Below, piece after piece: positions 10,801-19,267 of a stretch of DNA of 64,000 nt. Below the pieces are notes generated by a model. The model was given only the letters and a program-made list of their open reading frames with translations, was not told the DNA's origin and did not search any database. Origin of the DNA: Domibacillus antri (GTDB lineage: Bacteria; Bacillota; Bacilli; Bacillales; Domibacillaceae); NCBI RefSeq assembly GCF_001936625.1, contig NZ_MSDU01000004.1, forward strand, positions 60,855-124,854, in the 5' to 3' direction. Each line of letters starts with the position of its first letter. The first letter of the stretch is position 1. Position numbers and translations under genes: made by a program.

Positions 10801-11488
10801 TTCGTATCCGGAAGCGGTTCGTCTCCGCTCGAAGCAATCAGTGTCAGATTTAAAACGGATGAATGATATTTACAGCGATGGTGCAGCGAATGAAACAGCA
10901 AGGGCTTACCGGACGCCGGTCTTTAGACGGCCGCGTTTTATGCAAGTGAAGCAGCTGACGCCGGCAGAAATTGGTACAGCCGTTCATACGGTGATGCAGC
11001 ATATTCGATTAGATAAAGCACCGGAAGAAGTAGAAGTGGAACATCTTCTTGAGGAGTTAATTGAAAAAGAACTGCTGACGGTGGAACAGGCGGACACCGT
11101 CAATACGGACATGGTGGCCGCTTTCTTTAAATCGGAACCGGGTAACATGCTGCTTGCGGCGGAGAGGGTGCATCGTGAGCTGCCATTTAATATGGGCGTG
11201 ACGGCACGGGAAGCGGGGACAGCGGATTCAGACGAAAAAGTTTTGATTCAAGGAGTTATTGACTGTTTGTTTGAGTATAAAGGCCATTTATATTTACTTG
11301 ACTATAAAACGGATGGCATCACAGATCGTTTTGCGGGTGGATTTGCAGAAGCAGAGCCTGTCCTCAGAAAAAGATATGATGTGCAGATTCATTTGTACGC
11401 GAAAGCTGTTGAACGGATCTGGAAACGGCGCGTCCATAAAAAATTCGTCTTTTTTATGGATGGCGCTCATGTCGTTGAATATGAGTGA
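7811..11488 (+). CDS. addA: AddA subunit of the helicase-nuclease AddAB
   Basis: UvrD-like 3'-5' helicase with a C-terminal RecB-type nuclease. Walker A is AAAAGSGKTAVLV near residue 36; the DEYQDVN Walker B, HASKGLEFPVV and VAMTRAKEKL helicase motifs follow. The C-terminal nuclease residues are seen in GVIDCLFEY and LLDYKTD. The start was placed at the second of two close ATGs (7811) because AAGGAGG directly abuts the first (7805) and is six bases from the second. About 1225 residues, a normal length. It is translationally coupled to addB. Confidence 0.95.
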   Translation: MTELYNIPEKPADALWTDDQWKAIYAHGRDILVAAAAGSGKTAVLVERIIQKIIRDDSPVDVDELLVVTFTNAAAAEMRHRIGEALEREIERDPSSKRLRRQLRLLNKASISTLHSFCLEVIRKYYYMIDIDPSFRIADDTEAVLIRDEVLEELLEEEYGKEKNESFYRLVDTFSGDRSDVELQKAVIRLYDFSRSHPNPEEWLRGLSDLYKTTELIDDLSFISPLKKDIRFQLESALALLDEGLMMTELPGGPVPRAENFLADAAMVKKLLQCDSWQEMYDAFQTVKFPTLKMCKGDDFDEELKERSKTVRDNAKKIINDLKETFFSRKPENWLRDMDEMKPIVDRLAQLVLDFAKRYEIVKRERAITDFSDLEHYALSILMTDGEPSEAAASYKRRFKEVLVDEYQDVNMVQETIVSLVSANDEQKGNLFMVGDVKQSIYRFRLAEPGLFLGKYKRFSADGLASGLKIGLSRNFRSRNEVLDGTNYLFQQIMGTEVGEIEYGPEEALVPGAGYPDGSYPIEVALMNSDGPEENADEEMDREDAEQSQIESRFIASKIKELIESGQPVYDPKTKTERPVQYRDIVILMRSLTWVPEMMEEFKRAGIPVYANTSGGYFQATEISVMLSLLQVVDNPFQDIPIAAVLRSPIVRCTENELALIRLASKKGSYFESLLAFMDDRNSDASLKEKISPFLENLEKWRSIGRSGALSDLIWELYRDTNFYAFAGGMPGGKQRQANLRALYDRARQYEETSFRGLFRFLRFIDRMRERGDDLGTARALSEQEDVVRIMTIHASKGLEFPVVFTAAAGRPFNMMDLNGRVLFDKDYGVAVKYMNPDKRIAWPSLVQLAFQRKKKLELLAEEMRVLYVAMTRAKEKLIITGSVKKAEKKMSGWTLAGEHDSMLLSDAVRSSASSYMDWIGPALMRHEDLEGAHPLLADHPSRFDFSVVDSSELFLTDEQKEELARDTWLDLIKNRHPYPEQSPQKEEIEARLNWQYSYPEAVRLRSKQSVSDLKRMNDIYSDGAANETARAYRTPVFRRPRFMQVKQLTPAEIGTAVHTVMQHIRLDKAPEEVEVEHLLEELIEKELLTVEQADTVNTDMVAAFFKSEPGNMLLAAERVHRELPFNMGVTAREAGTADSDEKVLIQGVIDCLFEYKGHLYLLDYKTDGITDRFAGGFAEAEPVLRKRYDVQIHLYAKAVERIWKRRVHKKFVFFMDGAHVVEYE

Positions 11489-11548
11489 AAAATATTGGTT
11501 TTCTGTTATGATAATGATGGCGATGTCATAATGGAAGGAGCTTTTTTA

Positions 11549-12721
11549 GTGCAGTCTTTATCAGCAGGTGAAACGACACGTATTATTTCCATTGATGTGC
11601 TGCGGGGGTTATCCCTTTTTGGCATCTTCCTTGTCAATATGCTGTCGTTTCATTCACCTTATTTTTATTACAATCCCTATGAATGGTGGAAAACTTCTCA
11701 GGATTTGACGGCTTTTTCATGGATTGATATCTTTATTCAAGCCAGTTTTTATCCGCTTTTTGCCATGATGTTCGGTTTTGGTGTGGCGATGCAGTATGAA
11801 AAAGCAAAACAGCAGGGGCGGTCGTTTGCATGGACTGGTATTCGGCGGCTGACGTTTTTGGTGCTTCTCGGCCTCGTTCATGCGTTTTTTATTTGGCCGG
11901 GGGATATTTTATTTAACTATGCTGTGTGCGGATTTGTTCTTTTGCTGTTTTTGCGCTTTTCAGGCCGATTGCTGCTCATTTTCGGCACAGCGCTGTTATT
12001 TTTGCCGGCGGCTTTCATCAGTTTATTGCTCATACTTGCTGCTCAAATGGACGCAAACAACGCCATTCACTGGACGGATATTGCGTCTGTCTCACAATCG
12101 ATTGCAGCTTACGGGAGCGGCACGTATGCAGAGATCACTACGCAGCGTATAAATGACTGGCTAAACGTAAACATGGTGGACGGTTCATTCTTCTTCCAGC
12201 TTATTTCAATTTTGCCGTTTCTGTTGATCGGAGCAGGGGCCTTCAAATTGAATATGGTCGGAAGATGGGCGGCTCAGCCGAAAAAAACAGCCGTCCTGTT
12301 TCTTGTTTTTTTTATTGCCGGACTTCTTTTAAAATGGGTACCGCACATTCTCGACAGCAGCAACGTTGCGTATAGTTATATTCAAGATGCGGTGGGCGGC
12401 CCGATTTTAGCTGTTTCATATGCGGCTTTTATCGTTTTATTGTGTTCATTTGAGCAGCCGCAAAAACTGCTCAAGCCGTTCGCCGCGGCAGGAAAAATGT
12501 CGCTGACGAATTATTTAACACAGTCGATCATCGGAACATTGATCTTTTATCATTACGGTCTCGCGTATTATGGACAAGTAACCGTTTTAACCGGCATATG
12601 GCTTTGCGTGACGATTTTTTCCATACAGGTCATCGCATCGAACTTATGGCTTGGCCGGTTTAAACGGGGGCCGTTTGAAGCGTTATGGCGTACAATTACA
12701 TATGGAAAAAGGGGGAAATAA
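11549..12721 (+). CDS. DUF418 (YeiB-like) membrane protein
   Basis: A polytopic membrane protein of about 390 residues. The N-terminal IISIDVLRGLSLFGIFLVNM and the C-terminal segment around GKMSLTNYLTQSIIGTLIFY and GPFEALWRTITYG are the signatures of the DUF418 family. Its function is unknown; these proteins resemble acyltransferase-3/heparan N-acetyltransferase-type membrane folds. The start is the GTG at 11549, eight bases after GGAAGGAG; an upstream ATG at 11495 would overlap nothing useful and lacks a site. It sits 60 bases after addA, possibly cotranscribed. Confidence 0.75.
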   Translation: MQSLSAGETTRIISIDVLRGLSLFGIFLVNMLSFHSPYFYYNPYEWWKTSQDLTAFSWIDIFIQASFYPLFAMMFGFGVAMQYEKAKQQGRSFAWTGIRRLTFLVLLGLVHAFFIWPGDILFNYAVCGFVLLLFLRFSGRLLLIFGTALLFLPAAFISLLLILAAQMDANNAIHWTDIASVSQSIAAYGSGTYAEITTQRINDWLNVNMVDGSFFFQLISILPFLLIGAGAFKLNMVGRWAAQPKKTAVLFLVFFIAGLLLKWVPHILDSSNVAYSYIQDAVGGPILAVSYAAFIVLLCSFEQPQKLLKPFAAAGKMSLTNYLTQSIIGTLIFYHYGLAYYGQVTVLTGIWLCVTIFSIQVIASNLWLGRFKRGPFEALWRTITYGKRGK

Positions 12722-12723
12722 TC

Positions 12724-13581
12724 ATGAAATGGGTCAGCTTCAATTACAAGGGAAATGAACAATACGGAATGTACAATGAACATGAGAAAACTGTCGTGAA
12801 TGTATCAGCCTTGAAAGATGCACCGAAAACATTGCTGGAAGCGATTGGACAGCCTGAGTTTTTGGAAAAAGCGGTCCTTGCTGCGGGGTCTGCATCCAAA
12901 ATACAGGAATCGGAAGTTAAAATGCTTGCACCCATTCCCCGCCCGTCAAAAAATATTTTTTGTGTCGGCAAAAATTATAGAGACCATGCGATTGAAATGG
13001 GCGGCGAAGCAAGTGTGCCGGAACATCCGATGATTTTCACAAAAGCGCCGACAACGGTCTCTGCCAATCATGACGTGATTCCTGCCTACGAATCGTTAAC
13101 AGAGTATCTCGATTATGAAGGAGAGTTGGCGGTGATCATCGGCAAAAGAGGAAAAGCGATTGCCCGTGAAGACGCGCTTCATTATGTATTTGGCTACACC
13201 ATTATAAATGATGTCACAGCCCGGGATATTCAAAATCGTCATAAACAGTATTTCCTTGGCAAAAGTTTGGACGCGACATGTCCGATGGGGCCTTGGATTG
13301 TAACGAAAGAGGAGATTGCCGATCCCCATCATCTTGACATTACAACAAAAGTGAACGGTGAAATTCGTCAGCAGTCCAATACGTCACAGTTTATTTTCCC
13401 GATTGATGAAATCATTCATGTATTGTCCAGAGGGATGACGCTTGAACCGGGTGACATTATTGCCACCGGTACTCCGGCGGGTGTAGGCTTCGCCATGAAT
13501 CCGAAAGGGACGCTGCAATCCGGTGATACAGTTGACATTACCATTGAAGGTGTCGGTGTTTTGTCAAATAAAGTAGAATGA
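12724..13581 (+). CDS. yisK: Fumarylacetoacetate hydrolase family protein YisK
   Basis: An FAH-superfamily enzyme of 285 residues. The metal-binding core appears as CVGKNYRDHAIEMGG, then EYLDYEGELAVIIGKRG, and the substrate loop ATGTPAGVGFAMNP. B. subtilis YisK acts as an oxaloacetate decarboxylase and interacts with the cell-shape protein Mbl; the same role is plausible here but inferred. The start is at 12724 behind GGGGGAA, two bases after the DUF418 stop. It is followed by yisL as in B. subtilis. Confidence 0.85.
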   Translation: MKWVSFNYKGNEQYGMYNEHEKTVVNVSALKDAPKTLLEAIGQPEFLEKAVLAAGSASKIQESEVKMLAPIPRPSKNIFCVGKNYRDHAIEMGGEASVPEHPMIFTKAPTTVSANHDVIPAYESLTEYLDYEGELAVIIGKRGKAIAREDALHYVFGYTIINDVTARDIQNRHKQYFLGKSLDATCPMGPWIVTKEEIADPHHLDITTKVNGEIRQQSNTSQFIFPIDEIIHVLSRGMTLEPGDIIATGTPAGVGFAMNPKGTLQSGDTVDITIEGVGVLSNKVE

Positions 13582-13622
13582 TTATATGGTAAAATAATAA
13601 CGCGAAAAAAAGGAGGATAATG

Positions 13623-13970
13623 ATGGATTTTTTAACAAGCAATACACATTTACACATTACGACGTGGGCAGTTGCCGTGATTTTGTTCCTCGTTGCGGTT
13701 ACGAAGCCGTCTAAAGGTGTACATATGGCGCTGCGCTTATTTTACGTGCTCATTTTGATTTCGGGATTATTGCTGTTCATTCAATATAATTCCGTTGATC
13801 CAATGATGTACGGATTGAAAATGCTGGGCGGAATTTTAACAATCGGTTTAATGGAAATGACACTTGTCCGTAAAAAGAAAGGCAAAGGTACAGGCGGTGT
13901 ATTAATCGGAGCCATTGTCTTGCTTTTGATTACAATATACCTCGGTTTTGATCTGCCGGTAGGTTTTTAA
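13623..13970 (+). CDS. yisL: YisL family membrane protein (DUF1516/UPF0344)
   Basis: A protein of about 115 residues with four predicted helices, beginning near THLHITTWAVAVILFLVA as in YisL. Function unknown. Two consecutive ATGs (13620, 13623) follow AGGAGG; the second has the better spacing. It lies 40 bases after yisK and ends in a very strong terminator. Confidence 0.8.
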   Translation: MDFLTSNTHLHITTWAVAVILFLVAVTKPSKGVHMALRLFYVLILISGLLLFIQYNSVDPMMYGLKMLGGILTIGLMEMTLVRKKKGKGTGGVLIGAIVLLLITIYLGFDLPVGF

Positions 13971-13972
13971 GG

Positions 13973-14009
13973 AAAAAGCGGTGCGCTATAAAATTCGCAC
14001 CGCTTTTTT
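13973..14009 (+). terminator. Terminator of yisKL
   Basis: AAAAAGCGGTGCG pairs perfectly with CGCACCGCTTTTT around a 10-base loop, with a T run on the plus strand; the A run also allows function in the other direction. Confidence 0.9.
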
Positions 14010-14037
14010 GTTATAATGAAAAAAAGGAGTTGATTCC

Positions 14038-14178
14038 GTGTTTCCTGTTTTATTATGGCTGCTAGTTTTCGTACTGTTTGTGTACACCGTGCGGACGGTT
14101 TCGAATCATATGAAGCCTTCTGAACCCTTTCCGCCATCCGAACCTCTTGAAACGAAAGATGAACATTCCGACAGCTGA
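14038..14178 (+). CDS. Small single-span membrane protein (46 aa)
   Basis: A GTG-initiated ORF behind AAAAAGGAG. It encodes one N-terminal hydrophobic helix (FPVLLWLLVFVLFVYTV) followed by a short acidic, proline-rich tail ending in EHSDS. It lies between two terminators and a TATAAT occurs at its front, so it is probably a separate transcript. I do not recognise a family. Confidence 0.55.
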   Translation: MFPVLLWLLVFVLFVYTVRTVSNHMKPSEPFPPSEPLETKDEHSDS

Positions 14179-14180
14179 CC

Positions 14181-14210
14181 GTCTTTTCCGCAAAGGAAGA
14201 GGCTTTTTTT
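14181..14210 (+). terminator. Terminator after the 46-aa micro-protein
   Basis: GTCTTTTCC pairs with GGAAGAGGC (two wobble pairs), then seven T. Confidence 0.75.
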
Positions 14211-14437
14211 GTTTCTGTATCCCTCTATGTTGATTTTAATCTGCTTTATATGTGTATTTTTCGCACAACGTTTTTACGAAGCGTCATGTTGTTTCAAGCA
14301 GCAAAAAGAAAGAAATGATGACAAGGATTTCGTAAACTTGTCCGTTTCTTGAACATTCCCGCCAATGTTTGACGCAAAGTGGCAAAAAGCGTACTCTAAA
14401 GTATGGTACAACCATTTTGACGCAGGGGGAAAAGGCA

Positions 14438-15931
14438 GTGAAAAGACGATTATTTTCGCTCGTCATGATCCCGCTTCTCCTTTTTTCTTCACATGCTGTA
14501 ATGGCGGAAGAAAAAAGTGAGGAATGGCATGATGAAACGATTTATTTTTTAATGACGGACCGTTTTATGAACGGCGATCATTCGAACGATGAGCAGGTGA
14601 ATAATGGCGATCCGGCCGCTTATCAGGGCGGGGATTTCAAAGGCGCAGCCGATCAGCTTGATTATTTGCAGGAGATGGGGATCACATCCATTGTGATTTC
14701 GCCTGTTTTTGAAAATGAACCAGGTGCGTATCACGGTTACAAAGTGACCGACTACAGCAAAATGAATGAACAGTTCGGTACGAAAAAAGAACTGCAGCAG
14801 CTCGTAAAAAAAGCACATGAGCTCAATATGCGTGTTCTCGTGGATTTTCCGGCAACGCGGGTCAGCACAGAACACGTATGGGTAAGTGATCCTGAAAAGG
14901 ACGGTTGGATTACATCAAAATCAAGTCCTCAGGAACCAGCATGGCTTGGCAATATGGCTGAGCTAAACACATCCAATAAAGATGTACAAAAATCGCTTGT
15001 TGATGCTGCGGATTCTCTTGCGGATGATACGGGCATTGACGGGTACTTTTTCAGTGATGCCTCCCGTGCAGAACCGGCATTTTGGACCGCTTTTGCCGAG
15101 CGCCTTTCAGATTTGCATTTAATTGGTGAAATGAAAGATGTGACGCCGGAAGAAGGGGCGGCTTATGAAGAAGCGGGGCTGGATGCTGTTACCGCGTCCT
15201 GGCTTCAGCAGCCGCTTCGCGAGCAGTTTGCGACCATTGACCGTCCGTCTGACGCCGTGAAGGAACTTCTTGTAAAAGAGCAGGAAGTAATGAAGAATCC
15301 ACTATCGACCATTCATGTAACAGATTCTGTTTTCACCGACCGGTTTACACTCGACATGGCCAATGAAAATATGTTTCCGGGAGCGCGCTGGAAAATGGCG
15401 CTGACGTACATGTACACAACTCCGGGAACACCAGCCATTTTTTATGCCTCGGAAATTGCCCAAAATGGGGAATCCGGTATTGATTCCCACGGGCTGATGA
15501 ATTTCCGCACCGATCAGGAGCTTGTTGATTACATTAAACAAATTGCTGTTTTGCGTTCGGATTTGCCGGCACTAAGACGTGGTACATATGAGCCGATTCA
15601 TGAAAAAGACGGCATGTCCGTCTTTAAACGACAGTATGAAGACGAAACGCTTATTGTCGCAATTAACAACACCGGCGAAACGCAAAAAGTAACTATTCCG
15701 GCAGAGGATCTGGATCCGGAAAAAGAACTGCGCGGGCTTTTAGCCGGTGATATGTCACGGGCGGCAGAGGGAGAATTCACCATTATTTTAGACCGTGAAG
15801 AAGCGGAAATATATGCGCTCGCTGAAAAAACAGGGATCAATTACGCGTTTATCGGCGCCATGGTGACCGTTTATGTCACTTTTATCATTTTCCTTTATCT
15901 CGTCTGGAAACGCGGGAAAAGGGCAGCTTAA
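14438..15931 (+). CDS. Membrane-anchored GH13 (alpha-amylase-like) protein with degenerate active site
   Basis: A secreted protein of about 497 residues with a signal peptide (VKRRLFSLVMIPLLLFSSHA), an alpha-amylase-type barrel and a C-terminal membrane helix (about 468-490) followed by KRGKR. It clearly belongs to a Bacillaceae GH13 group (WHDETIYFLMTDRFMNGD, ALTYMYTTPGTPAIFY, LMNFRTDQEL). The four GH13 regions have decayed: region I reads DFPATR instead of DxxxNH, region II IDGYFFSD instead of the DGFRLD pattern (Arg to Phe, nucleophile Asp to Ser206), and region IV DSVF instead of DNHD. Only the Glu of IGEMKD (E231) remains. Probably not a hydrolase; perhaps a glycan-binding pseudoenzyme. 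The start is the GTG at 14438, after GGGGGAAA. Confidence 0.8.
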   Translation: MKRRLFSLVMIPLLLFSSHAVMAEEKSEEWHDETIYFLMTDRFMNGDHSNDEQVNNGDPAAYQGGDFKGAADQLDYLQEMGITSIVISPVFENEPGAYHGYKVTDYSKMNEQFGTKKELQQLVKKAHELNMRVLVDFPATRVSTEHVWVSDPEKDGWITSKSSPQEPAWLGNMAELNTSNKDVQKSLVDAADSLADDTGIDGYFFSDASRAEPAFWTAFAERLSDLHLIGEMKDVTPEEGAAYEEAGLDAVTASWLQQPLREQFATIDRPSDAVKELLVKEQEVMKNPLSTIHVTDSVFTDRFTLDMANENMFPGARWKMALTYMYTTPGTPAIFYASEIAQNGESGIDSHGLMNFRTDQELVDYIKQIAVLRSDLPALRRGTYEPIHEKDGMSVFKRQYEDETLIVAINNTGETQKVTIPAEDLDPEKELRGLLAGDMSRAAEGEFTIILDREEAEIYALAEKTGINYAFIGAMVTVYVTFIIFLYLVWKRGKRAA

Positions 15932-15947
15932 AAAGAATAAAAAGAAA

Positions 15948-15990
15948 GGTGGTGTCTCATTGCACGTTTGAGACATCACCTTCTTCATTT
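15948..15990 (+). terminator. Terminator-like hairpin after the GH13 protein
   Basis: GGTGGTGTCTCA pairs with TGAGACATCACC (one wobble) around a 9-base loop. The T tail is interrupted (TTCTTCATTTTT). Confidence 0.65.
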
Positions 15991-15991
15991 T

Positions 15992-16062
15992 TATAGCCGG
16001 ATTATCTGAGTTTGGGCCGGTTTTCTTGCTCTGTTGGCCGGATTGTCCATGAATCCGGCTTT
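15992..16062 (-). repeat. GGCC-type repeat array, about 20.5-bp period (three units)
   Basis: Read on the minus strand, units begin GGCC or GCCGG and are 20-21 bases long, for example GGCCAACAGAGCAAGAAAACC and GGCCCAAACTCAGATAATCC, ending in GGCTATA. The same family, with the same terminal GGCTATA, is found at 21915-22045. It lies between two convergent genes. Confidence 0.65.
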
Positions 16063-16092
16063 CCATCCCCACTTATGGACAGTTCCATTTCA

Positions 16093-16995
16093 TTATGGAA
16101 CATCATGACCCATGGAGCTTTGTAAAATCTCAAACCACTGGTCGTGATTAAGCGTCCATTGAAGTGCCCGTATTGCTGCATCAATCCGGTCTTTTTTACC
16201 TGAACCGATGATGGGCATAATGCGTGCGGGATGACGCAGCAGCCATGCGTACAGTACCTCATCCATCCCCTCGGCCCCGATTTCACGTCCGGTTTTTTCA
16301 AGTGTTTTTCGGAGTCTGATTGCTTTTTCATCTGTTCCGCTGAAAATAGAACCGCCTGCGAGCGGAGACCAGGCCATCGGCGGAATCTGCTTTTCCAAAC
16401 ATAAATTGAGCGTGCCGTCTTCAAAATTTTCCAGGTTATAAGCGGACAATTCTAGTTGATTCGTCACAAGCGGGAAAGGTAAATAGGATTCAAGCATACG
16501 CCACTGATGATCTTTAAAATTCGACACACCGAAGTGACGCACTTTTCCTTCTTTTTGTAACTGGACAAAAGCATCGGCTGTTTCCTGCGGGTCCATGAAA
16601 GGGTCCGGTCTGTGGATAAGCAGCAGGTCTATATAGTCCGTCTGCAGATTGCGCAAAGAGTTTTCAATAGATAATAAAATATGCGCTTTCGTTGTATTGT
16701 AATGGTGCGTTTTATGTTCAGGTCTTTGTTTAGACGGCAAAACGATGCCGCATTTTGTAACAAGTTCCATTTGACTGCGCAATGAGGGTTTTTCTTTCAG
16801 CGCATGGCCAAACAGCGTTTCACACGTGTAGCTTCCATAAATATCCGCATGATCAAATGTCGTAATGCCGCGTTCGAGTGCGTGTTCAATTAAATTTAAT
16901 GTGTCCGTATTTGAATAATTCCAGTCTGCAAGCCGCCACAATCCGTGAATCAATCGTGAAAAAGAAAGGTCTTCCGCCAGTTGAATTCGTTCCAT
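16093..16995 (-). CDS. Aldo/keto reductase (YcsN/YdhF-like)
   Basis: An NADPH-dependent oxidoreductase of about 300 residues. Family features are GLWRLADWN near the N-terminus, the catalytic tyrosine region DHADIYGSYTCE, the lysine-containing ELVTKCGI, the histidine-containing DLLLIHRPDP, and GVSNFKDHQW. The C-terminal cofactor segment reads IMPIIGSGKKDRI. The substrate cannot be predicted. The start was set at 16995, eight bases after GAGG; the ATG at 17004 overlaps that site. Confidence 0.88.
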   Translation of the reverse strand: MERIQLAEDLSFSRLIHGLWRLADWNYSNTDTLNLIEHALERGITTFDHADIYGSYTCETLFGHALKEKPSLRSQMELVTKCGIVLPSKQRPEHKTHHYNTTKAHILLSIENSLRNLQTDYIDLLLIHRPDPFMDPQETADAFVQLQKEGKVRHFGVSNFKDHQWRMLESYLPFPLVTNQLELSAYNLENFEDGTLNLCLEKQIPPMAWSPLAGGSIFSGTDEKAIRLRKTLEKTGREIGAEGMDEVLYAWLLRHPARIMPIIGSGKKDRIDAAIRALQWTLNHDQWFEILQSSMGHDVP

Positions 16996-17019
16996 CGTAT
17001 CCATCCTCGTCTGTTAAGT

Positions 17020-17838
17020 TTACACATGTATGTTTAATAATAATCGTTCTTCGAGAAAACGGGCGACACCATCTTCTTCATTTGAGGCTGTCGTTTCATT
17101 GGCGCTCCGTTTTAACTCATCAATGCTGTTGCCCATGGCAACACCTGTGCCGGCAAAGTCGATCATTTCAAGATCATTGTCCTCGTCGCCGAATGCAATG
17201 ATGCGCTCCGGCGGGATGCCGATCCAGTCTGATACGCGCTTTAAGCCGATTGCTTTGCTCATACCGCTTTTGACAATTTCGATCACGTGCCAAGGAGCGG
17301 CCCAGCGGCGGTGATCAATCACTTCGGCATGAACATCGCTTAAATGTCTGCGTATTTCCGGTACTTGCTCTTCCGTCGCATGAATGAGCATACTCGTTGG
17401 ATGGTCAGTCAGCATGCGGCGTAAATCACCGGTTGTGACCTTGGGCTCCCCCATTTTAAACACATCGATGAGCCTTTCATCGTGATAGTGGAAGTACACA
17501 TCATCGAGCACTTCGGCAATTATGTTGTGAAAAGTGAAGGACTGGCACGCTTCGACAATATCGATGGCTGTTTTTAATTCCATCGGTTCGTGAAACATCC
17601 CCCATTTCGCGCTGCCGGGATGATGTACGAAAGCGCCGTTAAAGTTCACAATTGGTGTCTTTAAGCCGAGTTCGTTGTAATACGGGGCGCTGGAACGGAA
17701 AGGGCGGCCCGTTGCAATCATGACTTCGTGCCCCTGCTCCATTACTTTCTGAATGGTTTCCTTTGTCCGCGGGGAAATCGTTTTTTCATCTGTCAGTAAC
17801 GTTCCGTCAAGGTCAAGTACAATTAAATGTTTTTCCAT
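17020..17838 (-). CDS. yitU: Cof-type HAD phosphatase YitU
   Basis: A 272-residue HAD-superfamily phosphatase with motif I DLDGTLLTD at the N-terminus, GRPFRSS, NFNGAFVHHPG, the lysine of IVKSGMSKAIGL and motif IV AFGDEDNDLEMI. It matches B. subtilis YitU closely by eye (IDHRRWAAPWHVIEIVKSG). YitU is one of the phosphatases acting on the riboflavin precursor 5-amino-6-ribitylaminouracil phosphate; that role is transferred by homology. Its ATG faces the divergent yitW, as its B. subtilis neighbourhood suggests. Confidence 0.88.
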   Translation of the reverse strand: MEKHLIVLDLDGTLLTDEKTISPRTKETIQKVMEQGHEVMIATGRPFRSSAPYYNELGLKTPIVNFNGAFVHHPGSAKWGMFHEPMELKTAIDIVEACQSFTFHNIIAEVLDDVYFHYHDERLIDVFKMGEPKVTTGDLRRMLTDHPTSMLIHATEEQVPEIRRHLSDVHAEVIDHRRWAAPWHVIEIVKSGMSKAIGLKRVSDWIGIPPERIIAFGDEDNDLEMIDFAGTGVAMGNSIDELKRSANETTASNEEDGVARFLEERLLLNIHV

Positions 17839-17984
17839 TACGGCAGCAATCGCTCCTTTTCCGATATATGCTATTTAGTGTAGAGGGAAGGAGCGCCATT
17901 TGTAAAGAGGCAGGCTTTTTACTCATCATTTATCCACCCGTCTGTTATGATAAGAGAAGAGGAGAAAAGGAAGGAGTGTTTTAT

Positions 17985-18293
17985 ATGGATCAAGATTTAA
18001 AAGAAAATATTATGGGCGCACTGGAACAGGTTGTTGATCCGGAACTCGGTATTGACATTGTGAACCTTGGACTTGTGTATGACATCGACATGGATGAAGC
18101 GGGTAAAACGACGATTACCATGACATTGACATCGATGGGCTGCCCGCTTGCCGGTGTTATTGTCGATCAAGTAAAAGCAGCGCTTGCTGATATTCCGGAA
18201 GTGAAGGAAGTGGACGTGAACATCGTCTGGACGCCTGTCTGGTCACGCGATATGATGTCACGCTACGCCAAAATTGCATTAGGTATTCAGTAA
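17985..18293 (+). CDS. yitW: MIP18/SufT-like iron-sulfur assembly factor YitW
   Basis: A 102-residue DUF59 protein. It shows the family pattern VVDPELGIDIVNLGLVYDID and the conserved cysteine motif TSMGCPLAGVIVDQV. Proteins of this group assist Fe-S cluster maturation. The start is the ATG at 17985, after AAGGAG; the reading frame extends upstream without a better site. A strong terminator follows. Confidence 0.88.
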   Translation: MDQDLKENIMGALEQVVDPELGIDIVNLGLVYDIDMDEAGKTTITMTLTSMGCPLAGVIVDQVKAALADIPEVKEVDVNIVWTPVWSRDMMSRYAKIALGIQ

Positions 18294-18299
18294 TAAAAA

Positions 18300-18336
18300 A
18301 TGGAGTGTCCCCATCTTCGGGAGCACTCCATTTTTT
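18300..18336 (+). terminator. Terminator between yitW and uppP
   Basis: ATGGAGTG pairs with CACTCCAT, with an inner CCC/GGG around TTC, then TTTTTT. The A run upstream allows bidirectional use for the convergent uppP. Confidence 0.8.
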
Positions 18337-18342
18337 CAATGA

Positions 18343-19157
18343 TCACCATGTTAAAAACAAAATAATCGGTCCGACGATAAAGCAGTACAGCGCGAAATAA
18401 ATTAAATTTCCTTTTGCCATAATGTTCATGAACCATTTTAATGCAACGTAAGTCATGACAAAGGAACCGATAAAAGCCAGCGTGTAAGGAATAGCCAGTT
18501 CATTCAATAATGGATCGATTAAAATGTCGGAAACACTTAGAATCATTCCGCCGAGGCTGACCGGAATGAATAATAAAAACGAAAAGCGAAGAGCGGTTTC
18601 CTGTTTCATGCCGAGTCCCATCGCGGCGACAATCGTTGCACCGGATCGGCTGATGCCGGGAATCAATGCGACGGCTTGCGCAAGACCGATGATGATCGCG
18701 TCTCTAAGCGTTATATCACCGTCATTTTTCCGGCCGCGCAAATTGCGGATCAAAACAGCGCAAAACCGGTAATAATAAGCGTAACTGCCACGACTTTCAC
18801 ACCGGCTAAATTCTCTGAGATATAATCCTGGAATAAAATGCCGATTACTCCGGCAGGAATTGTCGCAATCACTAAATATACGATAAACATAAATTCGGAT
18901 TTATCAGCAGGCTCGCGGTGTTTTACATAATTTAGTCCGTTCGTAATAAGCCGCATAATATCTTGCCGGTAAACAAGAATTACGGCGAACAATGAAGCAG
19001 AATTGACGAGAAGTTCAAACGTAAGCCCGTCAGCTTCAATACCAAAAAAATATTGCGCAATCTGCAAATGGCCGCTCGATGAAATGGGGATCGGCTCAGT
19101 GACTCCCTGAAATAATCCGAGAAATAAATATTTTAACCATAAAAAAACGTCTTCCAT
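18343..19157 (-). pseudogene. uppP: Undecaprenyl-diphosphatase UppP (BacA), frameshifted
   Basis: UppP recycles the undecaprenyl-PP carrier for peptidoglycan synthesis and confers bacitracin tolerance. The N-terminal half (start near 19157, [19 protein letters not shown], then [10 protein letters not shown]) ends in ITGFALF and a TGA near 18750. The C-terminal half continues in another frame from [14 protein letters not shown] and carries the second motif [10 protein letters not shown]. One missing T in a run of four near 18752-18755 would restore a continuous frame. Either it is inactivated by a one-base deletion or the sequence has a homopolymer error. All conserved motifs are otherwise intact. 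Confidence 0.85.
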
Positions 19158-19267
19158 ACTCATCCTCCATAAATCAACATGTACTTGTGCCAGTTTACCA
19201 GTATGAATGAAATTTTTCACGCCGTATCCTTTGCGAAAAAAAAGGGAATATTTTAAAATAAGTGAAA

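Noticed and set aside
16002..16424. 140-codon open frame on the minus strand
   Set aside because: It overlaps the aldo/keto reductase in another frame, has no recognisable domain and no Shine-Dalgarno site; a shadow frame.
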